Shown: positions 16,201 through 24,053, counted from the first letter of the stretch. The stretch is DNA of 30,084 bases from JABFSS01 sp964449445 (GCA_964449445.1 CAYUZT010000013.1:1-30084); one strand, 5' to 3'. Notes: generated by a model from the sequence alone, not told the origin. Numbers and translations are program-made.

Positions 16201-16780
16201 CGTAGGCGGAGTTGAGGCCTGTATTGAACCACTGTGGACTATTAGGCGCGGCCATCTGATGGACCAGCATGTAACTGAGCTCGTCTTCAAAAGCCTGCGC
16301 ATCCTGCTTGGTATCAAAGTAGCCATGTGTCTCGCCCCAGAGCCGCCAGCACCCGGCAAGCCTGCGGACGACCTGTTTGACGCTGCGTTCAGGCCCGGTG
16401 ATCACCTCGCCCTTGTCGTTCTTGAGAACATTCCCCTGCGCATCGTATTGCGGCACACCAGCCTTGCGGAAGTACTTGCTGACGACGATGTCGGTTGCAA
16501 CCTGGCTCCAGTCCGCCGGAATCTCGGCCCCCTGCATTTCGAAGACCACCGATCCGTTCGTATTCGTGATGCGGCTCGTGCGCTTCTCGTAGGTGACATG
16601 CTCTAAAGGATCGCTTCCCACGGTGGTGAAGACACGGCGAATGGAGAGGGCTTTGTGACTGGGGTCCTTCTTGAGACCGCTCTGTACCATCTCCTTTTTA
16701 CTCAAACGCGGAATCACTCCTCCTTCTCCCAGGCCGCGTGATGAAGATTTAGACGCGGAAGAAGAAGGCGAGGGAGTCAT
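13280..16780 (-). CDS. nrdJ: Adenosylcobalamin-dependent (class II) ribonucleotide reductase
   Basis: About 1166 residues. It reduces ribonucleotides to deoxyribonucleotides using adenosylcobalamin. Family landmarks are NSPQWFNTGL, redox Cys 227 in PHACFIQS, FGSGTGTNFSKLRG, NPCSEYMFLDNTACNLASINL with thiyl-radical Cys 446, and TTVIAPTGTIGLLMDCDTTGVEPDF. A C-terminal zinc-ribbon-like end has CAGCG and CEVCLDCG. Two in-frame insertions stand out: a palindromic repeat (15344-15377) encoding YPSSRASGARSGQAHS, and a 9-nt-periodic patch (14016-14054) encoding SKEAKDAKEANETK. The start is set at ATG 16780 (MTPSPSSS); GTG 16825 would extend it. No cobalamin genes are in the window, so salvage is likely. 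Confidence 0.95.
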   Translation of the reverse strand: MTPSPSSSASKSSSRGLGEGGVIPRLSKKEMVQSGLKKDPSHKALSIRRVFTTVGSDPLEHVTYEKRTSRITNTNGSVVFEMQGAEIPADWSQVATDIVVSKYFRKAGVPQYDAQGNVLKNDKGEVITGPERSVKQVVRRLAGCWRLWGETHGYFDTKQDAQAFEDELSYMLVHQMAAPNSPQWFNTGLNSAYGITGPSQGHYYCEAATGEVKRSADAYTHPQPHACFIQSVEDDMVNDGGIMDLWVREARLFKFGSGTGTNFSKLRGAGEPLSGGGKSSGLMSFLKIGDRAAGAIKSGGTTRRAAKMVCLDLDHPDIEEFINWKVNEEKKVAAMAAAGYDTDFNGEAYLTVSGQNSNNSIRVPHAFFEALEKDSDWHLTWRTELKKAAAEGREAKPSKTLKARALWDQISYAAWSCADPGVQFDTTINDWHTCPTDGRINASNPCSEYMFLDNTACNLASINLLRFYPSSRASGARSGQAHSTESQFDIEGFIHAIRLWTIVLEISVLMAQFPSKEIAELSYKFRTLGLGYANLGAMLMQMGIPYDSPKGRAICGAITAILTGESYATSADMAQFLGAFPGYTPNREHMLRVIRNHRRAAYNAPAREYEELHVTPVGISAADCPSDLLHASKEAWDRALAKGEKYGYRNAQTTVIAPTGTIGLLMDCDTTGVEPDFALVKFKKLAGGGYMKIANQSVAPAMKALGYSEGEVQDIMRYVMGTLSLEGAPHINRASLKQKGFTDEDIAAVEKNLPQVFELGFAFNKWTLGEKTMERLGFTTEQTSDFNFNLLRALGFTQEQIEEANVVICGHMTVEGAPLLKDEHLPVFDCANKCGKIGRRFIVAEGHIRMMAGSQSFISGAISKTINLPAEATVEDVKNAYLLSWKLGIKANALYRDGSKMSQALSNKSDSKEAKDAKEANETKIVEKIVIKEVPRRRKLPDERLAIAHKFSIAGHEGYIHVGMYEDGAPGEIFIKMSKEGSTLSGVMDTLAISLSMNFQYGVPLESLCEKLVGARFEPMGMTANKEIPIVRSVMDYLGRWLALKFLTKDKAKKFHNGELVDHAYAIGSKSKEAFAMRLQVVDEGAAVSMDLPAMMDEKTHQDLAQAVTEVATGAGTSTTLSAGKMANAKLQGFTGSMCAGCGSFKMKRNGSCEVCLDCGATSGCS
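14016..14054. repeat. 9-nt-periodic patch inside nrdJ
   Basis: On the minus strand: GAAGCCAAG, GATGCCAAG, GAAGCCAAC. Twenty-five of 26 bases match the intergenic patch at 16935-16974, in inverted orientation. It encodes a Lys/Glu/Ala linker between the catalytic body and the C-terminal region. Confidence 0.75.
15344..15377. repeat. Palindromic element inserted in frame in nrdJ
   Basis: TCCC...GCGCC-GGA-GGCGC...GGGA forms a hairpin with a short internal loop. It encodes a Ser/Arg/Gly-rich loop that splits NLLRF from FDIEGFIHAIR, residues that are contiguous in relatives. Confidence 0.7.
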
Positions 16781-16857
16781 AGAACAGAGGGGAAATGGGG
16801 AAGCGAGCTCCGGAGCCCTAAACACAACCTGTAGGCTTTCCGGTGCAACAAGGGCAC

Positions 16858-16886
16858 AAGATATTGAGGATATTCACGTTGGTCAA
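16858..16886 (-). promoter_or_regulatory. Promoter of nrdJ
   Basis: TTGACC (16881-16886), 17 nt, TATCTT (16858-16863) on the minus strand. Upstream, ACACAGTGTGT (16897-16907) is a near-palindrome faintly like an NrdR box, but a single weak match is not enough to call one. Confidence 0.55.
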
Positions 16887-16934
16887 TACAGCGGCAACAC
16901 AGTGTGTATCGGGGGGCAAAGGGAAATCCGAAAA

Positions 16935-16974
16935 GAAGCCGACGAAGCCAAAGATGCCAAGGAAGCCAAGGAAT
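16935..16974. repeat. 9-nt-periodic patch upstream of the flavin reductase gene
   Basis: Units GAAGCCGAC, GAAGCCAAA, GATGCCAAG, GAAGCCAAG. It lies just upstream of the flavin reductase start and is a near copy of the patch inside nrdJ, in opposite orientation. Confidence 0.8.
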
Positions 16975-16993
16975 TTTTCGCTATAGTAAGGTC

Positions 16994-17674
16994 ATGCGCA
17001 TTTTGCTTCTGGTGGCTGGGACCAACGATCCCAGTAACTCCGATTACCTGGCTGACCGCTTTGTGGAGGGCATGAGCACTACCGGGAACGTGGAGATCAA
17101 CAAAATCCACCTGAAGGATCTGCATATCGACCATTTCACCCTGGACCACTACAAGCAGGAGACTCCTCAGGGCGAGGATTACCTGAAAGTAGAGAAAGCC
17201 CTACAGGAATCTTCCGGAGTCGTGATTGCGAGTCCTATTTGGAACTTCGGCGTTCCGGGGCACCTGAAGAACCTGATCGACCGGATGGGGAGGTGCTGCT
17301 TGGATATTGAGAGCCGCTCGCTTGGTATGCTGAAAGGTAAGCCATTCTTCCTTCTCTATACAGGAGGGTCCCCGTACCCGGCATGGACGGGCCTGCAACG
17401 TAGAACGGTAAGCCACCTCCCCGTTTCCATTCGCTACTTCGGAGGCGTCGTGATCGGCGCGCACTACGAAGGCCGCTCTACCAAGGGCAAGGGAGAATTC
17501 GGGTTAGTCGTCGATCAGCGACCGGACTCCATCGCCGCAGTAAAGGAGAAAGGCAAACACTTCGCGGGGATCGTGCGGACCTTTGCGGAGACCGGAAAGC
17601 TGCCGCTGCGCGAACGGTTCCTGGTGTGGGTATTCAAGACAGCACAGAAGCTCAAGAGGAAGCTGGGCCTGTAA
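16994..17674 (+). CDS. NAD(P)H-dependent FMN reductase / flavodoxin-fold protein
   Basis: 226 residues. The flavodoxin-like fold is seen in MRILLLVAGTNDPSNSDYLADRF, the phosphate-binding start. SSGVVIASPIWNFGVPGHLKNLIDRMGR is the P.WN...P..LKN..D signature of NADPH-dependent FMN reductases and ArsH/WrbA relatives. FFLLYTGGSPYPAW follows. It probably reduces FMN or uses bound FMN to reduce quinones or other acceptors; the real acceptor is unknown. The ATG at 16994 is chosen: TATAGT at 16982-16987 places the transcription start on the ATG itself, so the mRNA should be leaderless. Its 3' end overlaps that of ribD by 23 bp, tail to tail. Confidence 0.88.
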   Translation: MRILLLVAGTNDPSNSDYLADRFVEGMSTTGNVEINKIHLKDLHIDHFTLDHYKQETPQGEDYLKVEKALQESSGVVIASPIWNFGVPGHLKNLIDRMGRCCLDIESRSLGMLKGKPFFLLYTGGSPYPAWTGLQRRTVSHLPVSIRYFGGVVIGAHYEGRSTKGKGEFGLVVDQRPDSIAAVKEKGKHFAGIVRTFAETGKLPLRERFLVWVFKTAQKLKRKLGL

Positions 17675-18701
17675 GGGTGACTTCTTCATCCATAATTCCC
17701 CTCCTCCGGAATGCCTCCCAAGTTTTGGGACCACCTTCGACGAGCACGGAAGCTATCCCGGTGAACTGCTCCTGAGGTGTTGTGAGAGATGTAAAGAGCA
17801 TATCCATATCGAAGAAGTTCTCTCTGATAGGAACAGTGAGGAGCATCAATCCTTTCTCTTTGAGGATTTTTACCTTTTTCAGATCAGCATTCACTGCTTT
17901 TTCCTCTACACACACGATTGTCCTCTCCTGATGATCATCACAAACAACATTTGCAGTCTCCTGAATGCGAAACTGGGGATCGAGGATAATTCTGTAGGGT
18001 TGAAAGGAATTTTTTGATATTTTTGAATCTCCATTGAGCCCTTCCATTTGAGTAAAAAATGACTTTTGATCAAATCTAATATTCAATGATGGATTATCCG
18101 AAAGGACAGTCCCTATGCCGACAAGTATCGCATCATGACGTGCTCTCAAGTGCACATGGGCCCACGAGTCTTGATCATTTGAGGTGATCTTGAGCCGTGA
18201 ACCATCCTCGTTCGATGTTTTCCCTGCACTATTCTTGGCCATTTTGAGCGTAATCCATGGCCTATTCTTCGTCCGAAGGCTCACAAAACCTCTATTGAAG
18301 TACTCACAGAGGGCTCTTTCTATCGGTCCTATTACCTCTACTCCAGCCTTCTTTAAAGCCTCAATCCCCTGCCCCGAGACTCTGTTGTCTGGATCAATCA
18401 TGCCAAAGACCACAGTCTTCATGCCCCTCTGAATGATGATATCGGTACAGGGAGGGGTCATTCCCTGATGGCAGCAGGGCTCCAGATTCACGTACAGAAC
18501 GTCTGTAGGCTCGACTTGCTCTGTGAATGAGTCAAGGAGTCTTCTCTCTGCGTGCGCCCCTCCAAAGGCCTCATGAAATGCCTCTGCAATCACCCTGCTC
18601 TCCCGGACTAACACTGCCCCCACCAGGGCCCCATTCCCCACCCTGCCCCGCCCGAGCTGGGCGAGGTCGAGGCATCGGTGCATGAAAGCGAAATGGTGCA
18701 T
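17652..18701 (-). CDS. ribD: RibD-like bifunctional deaminase/reductase
   Basis: 349 residues. The N-terminal cytidine-deaminase-type domain has the zinc ligands HAE (GGAHAERRLL) and PCCHQGMTPPC. The usual PNPxVG loop reads GNGALVGAVLV, an altered substrate loop. The C-terminal reductase domain has RPWITLKMAKNSAGK and HLRARHDAILVGIGTVLSDNPSL. RibD deaminates and reduces the pyrimidine intermediate of riboflavin synthesis. No other rib gene is near. Instead it follows the HisG-HisE-like gene and shares its operator motif, so its substrate may differ. GC is visibly lower than in neighbours. The start is ATG 18701, 11 nt after the -10; ATG 18683 is possible. The GTG at 18752 lies inside the operator. 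Confidence 0.88.
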   Translation of the reverse strand: MHHFAFMHRCLDLAQLGRGRVGNGALVGAVLVRESRVIAEAFHEAFGGAHAERRLLDSFTEQVEPTDVLYVNLEPCCHQGMTPPCTDIIIQRGMKTVVFGMIDPDNRVSGQGIEALKKAGVEVIGPIERALCEYFNRGFVSLRTKNRPWITLKMAKNSAGKTSNEDGSRLKITSNDQDSWAHVHLRARHDAILVGIGTVLSDNPSLNIRFDQKSFFTQMEGLNGDSKISKNSFQPYRIILDPQFRIQETANVVCDDHQERTIVCVEEKAVNADLKKVKILKEKGLMLLTVPIRENFFDMDMLFTSLTTPQEQFTGIASVLVEGGPKTWEAFRRRGIMDEEVTLTGPASS

Positions 18702-18712
18702 GGAGGAAGCAT

Positions 18713-18752
18713 AAACTAGATGGGAAAAGAGAGTGTAACAGTGTTTTACCAC
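18713..18752 (-). promoter_or_regulatory. ribD promoter with operator-like motif
   Basis: Minus strand: GTGGTAAAACACTGTTACAC (18733-18752) overlaps a weak -35 CTGTTA (18736-18741), then 17 nt, then TAGTTT (18713-18718). Thirteen of 17 positions match the motifs before the HisG-like and YerC-like genes. Confidence 0.55.
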
Positions 18753-18794
18753 GATATGATATTCTGTGACGTTAGACTCATTCAGAAGCCAAAA

Positions 18795-20414
18795 CTATGA
18801 TGATGGAACAGGAGTTCCCTCTTCTTTCATCAGTGCCTGCCAGTCGAGTTTGAAGGAACCAAGGGTTTCAAAAAGCTTCAGAAAGGCATTGAGGCATTCC
18901 TTGCCTCCGTCATCCGTCGAGCCCTTCCGAAGAGCTGTAGAAAGTCGAATGCCTTGCTTGAGAAGACTCTCCACTGCTTCGATCGGCGGCTCCATTTTGC
19001 TTTGGATACCTTGTAGGACTTCAAGGATTCTTTCTGGAAGGACTCCGTTCAACGAATAACCCACTTCACGTTTGTCAAAAATCTCTATAAGAGAGCTCAA
19101 ACTTTTCCCCGCAGATTTCAAGACAACAAGCAGCCAGTATATACATTGACCGCCTTCAAGAAGCGCGTTGTCACGGTCATTTGAACGAATTGCATCCCAG
19201 AGCTCAGTAAGCTCAACTTGATAACGTCCAAGACAATATTCCAAACCTTTTTCGAGCGCTGCACGCGTTGTGGAGGAATCATGTTTGACGCTTTGTGAGA
19301 GCTTATTTTCCAGTGCTGGTAACCAACGCGAGACGGGCTCAACATCATTTGTCTCCTGGATGACCTCTGGAGGAGATTCCTTTTCATCAAAGGGGAACGC
19401 ACGAAGTACATCGGAGGATTCGGTATTCATCTCGACATGAATAGGTCGAAAGGAACCCAGATCTTCAGCGCCGAGCTGTAGTAGTTTCACACGCATTGCA
19501 TTCACTTCCTGAACGGGGACGAAAATCTCGAGAGCGCGCACTGGCTTGCCTTTTTTTACGAGAACTTCGGAAACAGTAGGGCCCCGCAACCCTAAGCCAG
19601 CAAAGCGACCGACAATTGAGGCATCCACATTGCATTTCAATGAAGCAAAAGTGTTACGGTCGCGTGCGGCCTCAAGAGCAAGACCGATGATACGTAACAT
19701 ATCCCGCGACCTAGAGGCAATCCGGGAAACACTATTGAGACGGGAAAACTGAGTGACGCTGAAATTCGTGGAAATATTTGGAAGAGTGACATAGGGCAAA
19801 TCGATTGAATCACCGAGAGGAAATTGAATTTGCTCCGAAGCCACTTGCAAACGATTCGCCTTAGCGGTTTCTCCGCTTCCAACAATTTCAAAAGCCACGC
19901 CGCTTCGCAGCTCCGCAACACGCGTATCTGCTCCGTCTGTTTCACGGACTCCCGCATTAATGCGCATATAATTAAGGCATTGCTGTAGTAACAAGGGATA
20001 TTTCGTGAAAATCATTTGTCCGCGTAAATCCTCCGCAGAAGCGAGTGGCTTTTCTTCAGGAGCGAGAAAAGCCATGGAACATTCACCAATCTGTAAAGTG
20101 ACAATTCTTTTGATATCACTGTCTACTTTTTCTTTGCGGGCATTCAGGTCACCTTCAACGACCAGATCGTCACCTCCAAGGAGACCAACCGACTGGTTTT
20201 GAAATTTCTCGAGGGCAATTGCCAGTGCTTTTGCACCTTTGACTGCCTGAAAGACAAAATCTCCATCAGTTATTTGATCAAGACGATTAAGCCCATTTCG
20301 AACCTTTTCAAACCCCGCTTCTATAAGAAGATTTGAAAGTCCGTTGCGCGAAGAAGTAATATCAGTGATTGCCCCCTTGGGTACGATCACGACTTGTTTA
20401 TCGGCGGAAATCAT
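18795..20414 (-). CDS. hisG: HisG-like ATP phosphoribosyltransferase fused to a degenerate HisE-like domain
   Basis: 539 residues in three parts. (1) 1-215, HisG catalytic fold: VVIVPKG, SVGLLGGDDLVVE, IFTKYPLLLQQCL and the PRPP-binding region FEIVGSGETAKANRL. (2) 235-330, like the C-terminal regulatory domain of long-form HisG: LKCNVDASIVGRFAGLGLRGPTVS, then EIFVPVQEVNAMRVKLLQLGAEDL. (3) 360-450, like phosphoribosyl-ATP pyrophosphatase HisE: ALEKGLEYCLGRYQVELTELWDAI and YWLLVVLKSAGKSLSSLIEIFDKR. In part 3 the EExxE motif reads VELTE and ExxD reads EGGQ, so metal binding may be lost. A further 90 helical residues follow. The protein would start histidine synthesis (ATP + PRPP). Its leader encodes a His-rich peptide, which supports the assignment. 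Confidence 0.78.
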   Translation of the reverse strand: MISADKQVVIVPKGAITDITSSRNGLSNLLIEAGFEKVRNGLNRLDQITDGDFVFQAVKGAKALAIALEKFQNQSVGLLGGDDLVVEGDLNARKEKVDSDIKRIVTLQIGECSMAFLAPEEKPLASAEDLRGQMIFTKYPLLLQQCLNYMRINAGVRETDGADTRVAELRSGVAFEIVGSGETAKANRLQVASEQIQFPLGDSIDLPYVTLPNISTNFSVTQFSRLNSVSRIASRSRDMLRIIGLALEAARDRNTFASLKCNVDASIVGRFAGLGLRGPTVSEVLVKKGKPVRALEIFVPVQEVNAMRVKLLQLGAEDLGSFRPIHVEMNTESSDVLRAFPFDEKESPPEVIQETNDVEPVSRWLPALENKLSQSVKHDSSTTRAALEKGLEYCLGRYQVELTELWDAIRSNDRDNALLEGGQCIYWLLVVLKSAGKSLSSLIEIFDKREVGYSLNGVLPERILEVLQGIQSKMEPPIEAVESLLKQGIRLSTALRKGSTDDGGKECLNAFLKLFETLGSFKLDWQALMKEEGTPVPSS

Positions 20415-20424
20415 AATGGAGAAA

Positions 20425-20514
20425 GGAAAGAGAAAAGATAATCCTCCCGATGAGGAAGAGATGATTTCGGCTTCCTGTAGGGCTATTCTCGATTCAAATT
20501 CCTTCTACAGCCGA
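20425..20514 (-). promoter_or_regulatory. Candidate his-type attenuator hairpins
   Basis: On the minus strand, region 1 (20505-20514, in the last codons of the leader peptide) pairs with region 2 (TGTAG 20476-20480 and TCGGC 20467-20471, four-base bulge). Regions 3:4 form TCCTC-atcgg-GAGGA (20442-20456) followed by TTATCTTTTCTC. Alternatively GGAAG of region 2 (20471-20475) pairs with CTTCC of region 3 (20454-20458), which excludes 3:4. This is the layout of a terminator/antiterminator switch, but the stems are short. Confidence 0.5.
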
Positions 20515-20583
20515 CACCATCTTCTCCCCATGTTCGTGGGAGTGATGTGAATGATGCCCGGCATGTGCGAACTGAATCGTCAT
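20494..20583 (-). CDS. His-rich leader peptide (HisL-like), 29 codons
   Basis: The frame reads MTIQFAHAGHHSHHSHEHGE followed by KMVSAVEGI and TGA. Seven His codons fall between codons 7 and 18. HisL of enterobacteria (MTRVQFKHHHHHHHPD) works the same way: scarce His-tRNA stalls the ribosome at these codons and lets the downstream operon be transcribed. The ATG lies 7 nt after the -10 box of the upstream promoter, so the leader mRNA begins at or next to the initiation codon. The peptide is followed by alternative hairpins and, 80 nt later, by the HisG-like gene. It has no meaning as a structural protein, so a regulatory role fits best. Confidence 0.75.
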   Translation of the reverse strand: MTIQFAHAGHHSHHSHEHGEKMVSAVEGI

Positions 20584-20590
20584 TGGACTC

Positions 20591-20629
20591 AGTGTACGCA
20601 GGGAAAAACATATGTCAATGTTTTATCAC
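20591..20629 (-). promoter_or_regulatory. Promoter and operator-like motif of the HisG-like gene
   Basis: Minus strand: TTGACA (20613-20618), 16 nt, TACACT (20591-20596). The 16-mer GTGATAAAACATTGAC (20614-20629) overlaps the -35 and is identical to the one at 21398-21413 in front of the YerC/HisR-like gene. Confidence 0.7.
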
Positions 20630-20968
20630 GCTAATACACTCACTTTTTTTGGGAGAAATTTAGAGAAACATGAAATAGAAGCAAAATATTTGAGAGGATT
20701 TCATTCAAGTAAAGTAAGAAAACTGCGGAATTCAGTATTACACCATGAATGTGATCGAAATCTGTAAGGATACGGATTCTTGTTCGTCTCAATCATTGTT
20801 ATGCAAAAGACTCTCCTCCCATCACGGGCTTGGCAGAAACGCCTTCATTACGGCAGGTTCCGTCGTAATAGCGCGGTCGTAAAGCCGGTCATCTGGGTTT
20901 TCCAGTTAATGAAAGTGCGCATGGATAGCGAACCTATGCGGATGACGCATAGGCCCGTCTGATTCCAT
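20630..20968. other. Intergenic, AT-rich, no convincing gene
   Basis: The only features seen are a weak hairpin with ATTACG/CGTAAT arms near 20846-20870 and the hairpin listed at 20933-20953. A 60-codon plus-strand frame (20780-20962) has no family resemblance and no promoter, so it is not called. Confidence 0.5.
20933..20953 (-). terminator. Hairpin downstream of the YerC/HisR-like gene
   Basis: CCTATGCG-gatga-CGCATAGG, a perfect 8-bp stem 15 nt past the gene's stop. No clear U-tract follows, so termination would be weak or assisted. Confidence 0.45.
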
Positions 20969-21364
20969 TCACTTCTTCTCCAAGTACTTCTGGAGGACCG
21001 ATGGTCCTTTTTGTTCGCTTTTTTCTGTCTGAGGCGCCGCATGCATGATGCGATGATGGCGGTGGATGTTGAAATACTTGCGGTAGCCTCCCGTCCCGTT
21101 TTCGATGAATTTTGCGACTCTGGTAACGGTTGTCGTGCTTGCCCCCGTAAGCCTGGCGACTTCACGGTAACTGAGCCCCTTGCTCAGCTGCCTCGCAACC
21201 TCCAAGCGTTCGCCCCACGCCTGTAATTCACTAAGCGTACCGATATCCCGCAGTAAATTGCTCATCTCCTCTTCGGTCTTTGCCGTCAGCAGCACCTGCG
21301 AAAGGGCACGGAACCAGGGTTCCTTGCGGTAGGCATCTTCGGTGAAACGCTTGCGGGTGGGCAT
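20969..21364 (-). CDS. TrpR-family transcriptional regulator, YerC/HisR type
   Basis: 131 residues. It matches the YerC/YecD branch of the Trp-repressor superfamily: EPWFRALSQVLLTAKTEEEMSNLLRDIGT, then WGERLEVARQLSKGLSYREVARLTGAS, a helix-turn-helix (about 64-86), and TTTVTRVAKFIENGTGGYRKYF. The tail is unusually His-rich (NIHRHHRIMH). TrpR-family relatives termed HisR control histidine genes in Firmicutes. The gene lies just upstream of the HisG-HisE-like gene with its His-rich leader and shares its operator, so it probably represses the island, itself included. The -10 (21374-21379) ends 9 nt before the ATG, so the mRNA is nearly leaderless. Confidence 0.88.
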   Translation of the reverse strand: MPTRKRFTEDAYRKEPWFRALSQVLLTAKTEEEMSNLLRDIGTLSELQAWGERLEVARQLSKGLSYREVARLTGASTTTVTRVAKFIENGTGGYRKYFNIHRHHRIMHAAPQTEKSEQKGPSVLQKYLEKK

Positions 21365-21373
21365 GCGGAAGCG

Positions 21374-21413
21374 AACATACTCGCCGAGCGCAGGAGGGTC
21401 AATGTTTTATCAC
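21374..21413 (-). promoter_or_regulatory. Promoter and operator-like motif of the YerC/HisR-like gene
   Basis: Minus strand: TTGACC (21397-21402), 17 nt, TATGTT (21374-21379). The 16-mer GTGATAAAACATTGAC (21398-21413) overlaps the -35, which suits autorepression. Confidence 0.7.
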
Positions 21414-21453
21414 AGTGGTACTTCCTTGTTCACCAATGTCAGCTTATTACTTC

Positions 21454-21513
21454 TCTCCGGACCGCGCCGCTCCCTCATTACGCTCGCCGCTTCGCGACGA
21501 AGCTCCTCGGAAT
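21454..21513. repeat. REP-like palindromic element downstream of fusA
   Basis: Minus strand: TCATTCCGAGGA followed by the hairpin GCTTCG-TCG-CGAAGC. This is the TCATTCCGAG class of dispersed repeat, also seen at 29444-29488. It may terminate fusA. Confidence 0.65.
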
Positions 21514-21520
21514 GACAGTA

Positions 21521-23617
<2,097 letters not shown>

Positions 23618-23689
23618 GACGAGGAGGGTAAAGAGGGCTGAGAAGGCAAAGAGGACGTGACGGAAACCTCAGATAAATGCCCATTCCCA

Positions 23690-23749
23690 AAGGATGGGAT
23701 GCATCCTTAAAAGCTGGGAGAGTGTAGGGAAAAGGGCTTAGGGATGCAA
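23690..23749 (-). promoter_or_regulatory. fusA promoter and leader palindrome
   Basis: Minus strand: TTGCAT (23744-23749), 17 nt, TACACT (23721-23726). The leader of about 97 nt contains an AAGGATGnnATGCATCCTT-type palindrome near 23690-23708. Confidence 0.55.
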
Positions 23750-23759
23750 TCCTGTTTAT

Positions 23760-23854
23760 GTGCCGAATGGTGGAGCCAGGGGGAGTCGAACCCCGCCCCG
23801 GAATTGTCGAGGTCCGGGTCCTACCGTAGAACTGGCCCCATACAAATTCGGCAC
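23760..23854 (-). tRNA. tRNA-like gene with alanine-type acceptor, no clear anticodon
   Basis: The mature part is 23768-23839 with encoded CCA. The acceptor stem is GGGGCCA/TGGCTCC with a G3-U70 wobble and A73, the alanine identity set, extendable to 8 bp. The T arm is GGGG-TTCGACT-CCCC. A D-like hairpin GTTC-TACGGTA-GGAC follows the acceptor with no linker. The anticodon-position hairpin CCCGGA/TCCGGG has a 10-nt loop, CCTCGACAAT, with no Ala anticodon. Flanking GTGCCGAAT/ATTCGGCAC (23760-23768, 23846-23854) would clamp the precursor. At 72 nt it is a degenerate or specialised tRNA; a tmRNA half was considered and rejected. Confidence 0.5.
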
Positions 23855-23876
23855 AGCAAAGGGTAGTAAAAAATGT

Positions 23877-23905
23877 TTGACACTGCTTTGTAGGCCATAT
23901 ATGCT
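23877..23905 (+). promoter_or_regulatory. Promoter for a short plus-strand RNA
   Basis: TTGACA (23877-23882), 17 nt, TATGCT (23900-23905). It points away from fusA and toward a terminator 45 nt past the expected start, with no ORF between. Confidence 0.65.
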
Positions 23906-23911
23906 GCTCTC

Positions 23912-23975
23912 AGTTGTCGAGGTCCGAGTTCCCGCCTGGGGAATCGAATTCCGCCTCCAAAGGCGGTTTTCTTTT
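23912..23975 (+). ncRNA. Putative ~64-nt small RNA
   Basis: It lies between the promoter at 23877-23905 and a strong terminator, CCGCCT-CCAA-AGGCGG followed by TTTTCTTTT (23951-23975). The body folds into two hairpins, CTCAG/CCGAG with a 10-nt loop and TTCCC/GGGAA, and a GGAATcgaATTCC palindrome. Thirteen bases of the first hairpin (TTGTCGAGGTCCG, 23914-23926) recur at 23804-23816 inside the tRNA-like gene, whose hairpin keeps the loop but has different stem bases. No RNA family was recognised. Confidence 0.55.
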
Positions 23976-23977
23976 AT

Positions 23978-24035
23978 CTGCCAGAATTGCGCCGTTCCAT
24001 ACCCCTATGGAACGTCTGGTTTGCTCTTCTGGCAG
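23978..24035. other. Nested perfect hairpin element, 58 nt
   Basis: Outer stem CTGCCAGAA/TTCTGGCAG (9 bp), inner hairpin GTTCCATA-CCCC-TATGGAAC (8 bp), joined by unpaired strands of 7 and 13 nt. No ORF. The orientation is unknown because it folds on both strands. Confidence 0.6.
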
Positions 24036-24053
24036 GACAAAACATCGATGACG

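Noticed and set aside
16780..16886. A cobalamin riboswitch in the nrdJ leader
   Set aside because: The leader is short and no recognisable B12 box could be found; a fragment like AAGCCTACAGG is not enough.
23978..24035. An integron attC site
   Set aside because: The nested hairpin lacks the GTTRRRY/RYYYAAC core sites and no integrase gene is nearby.
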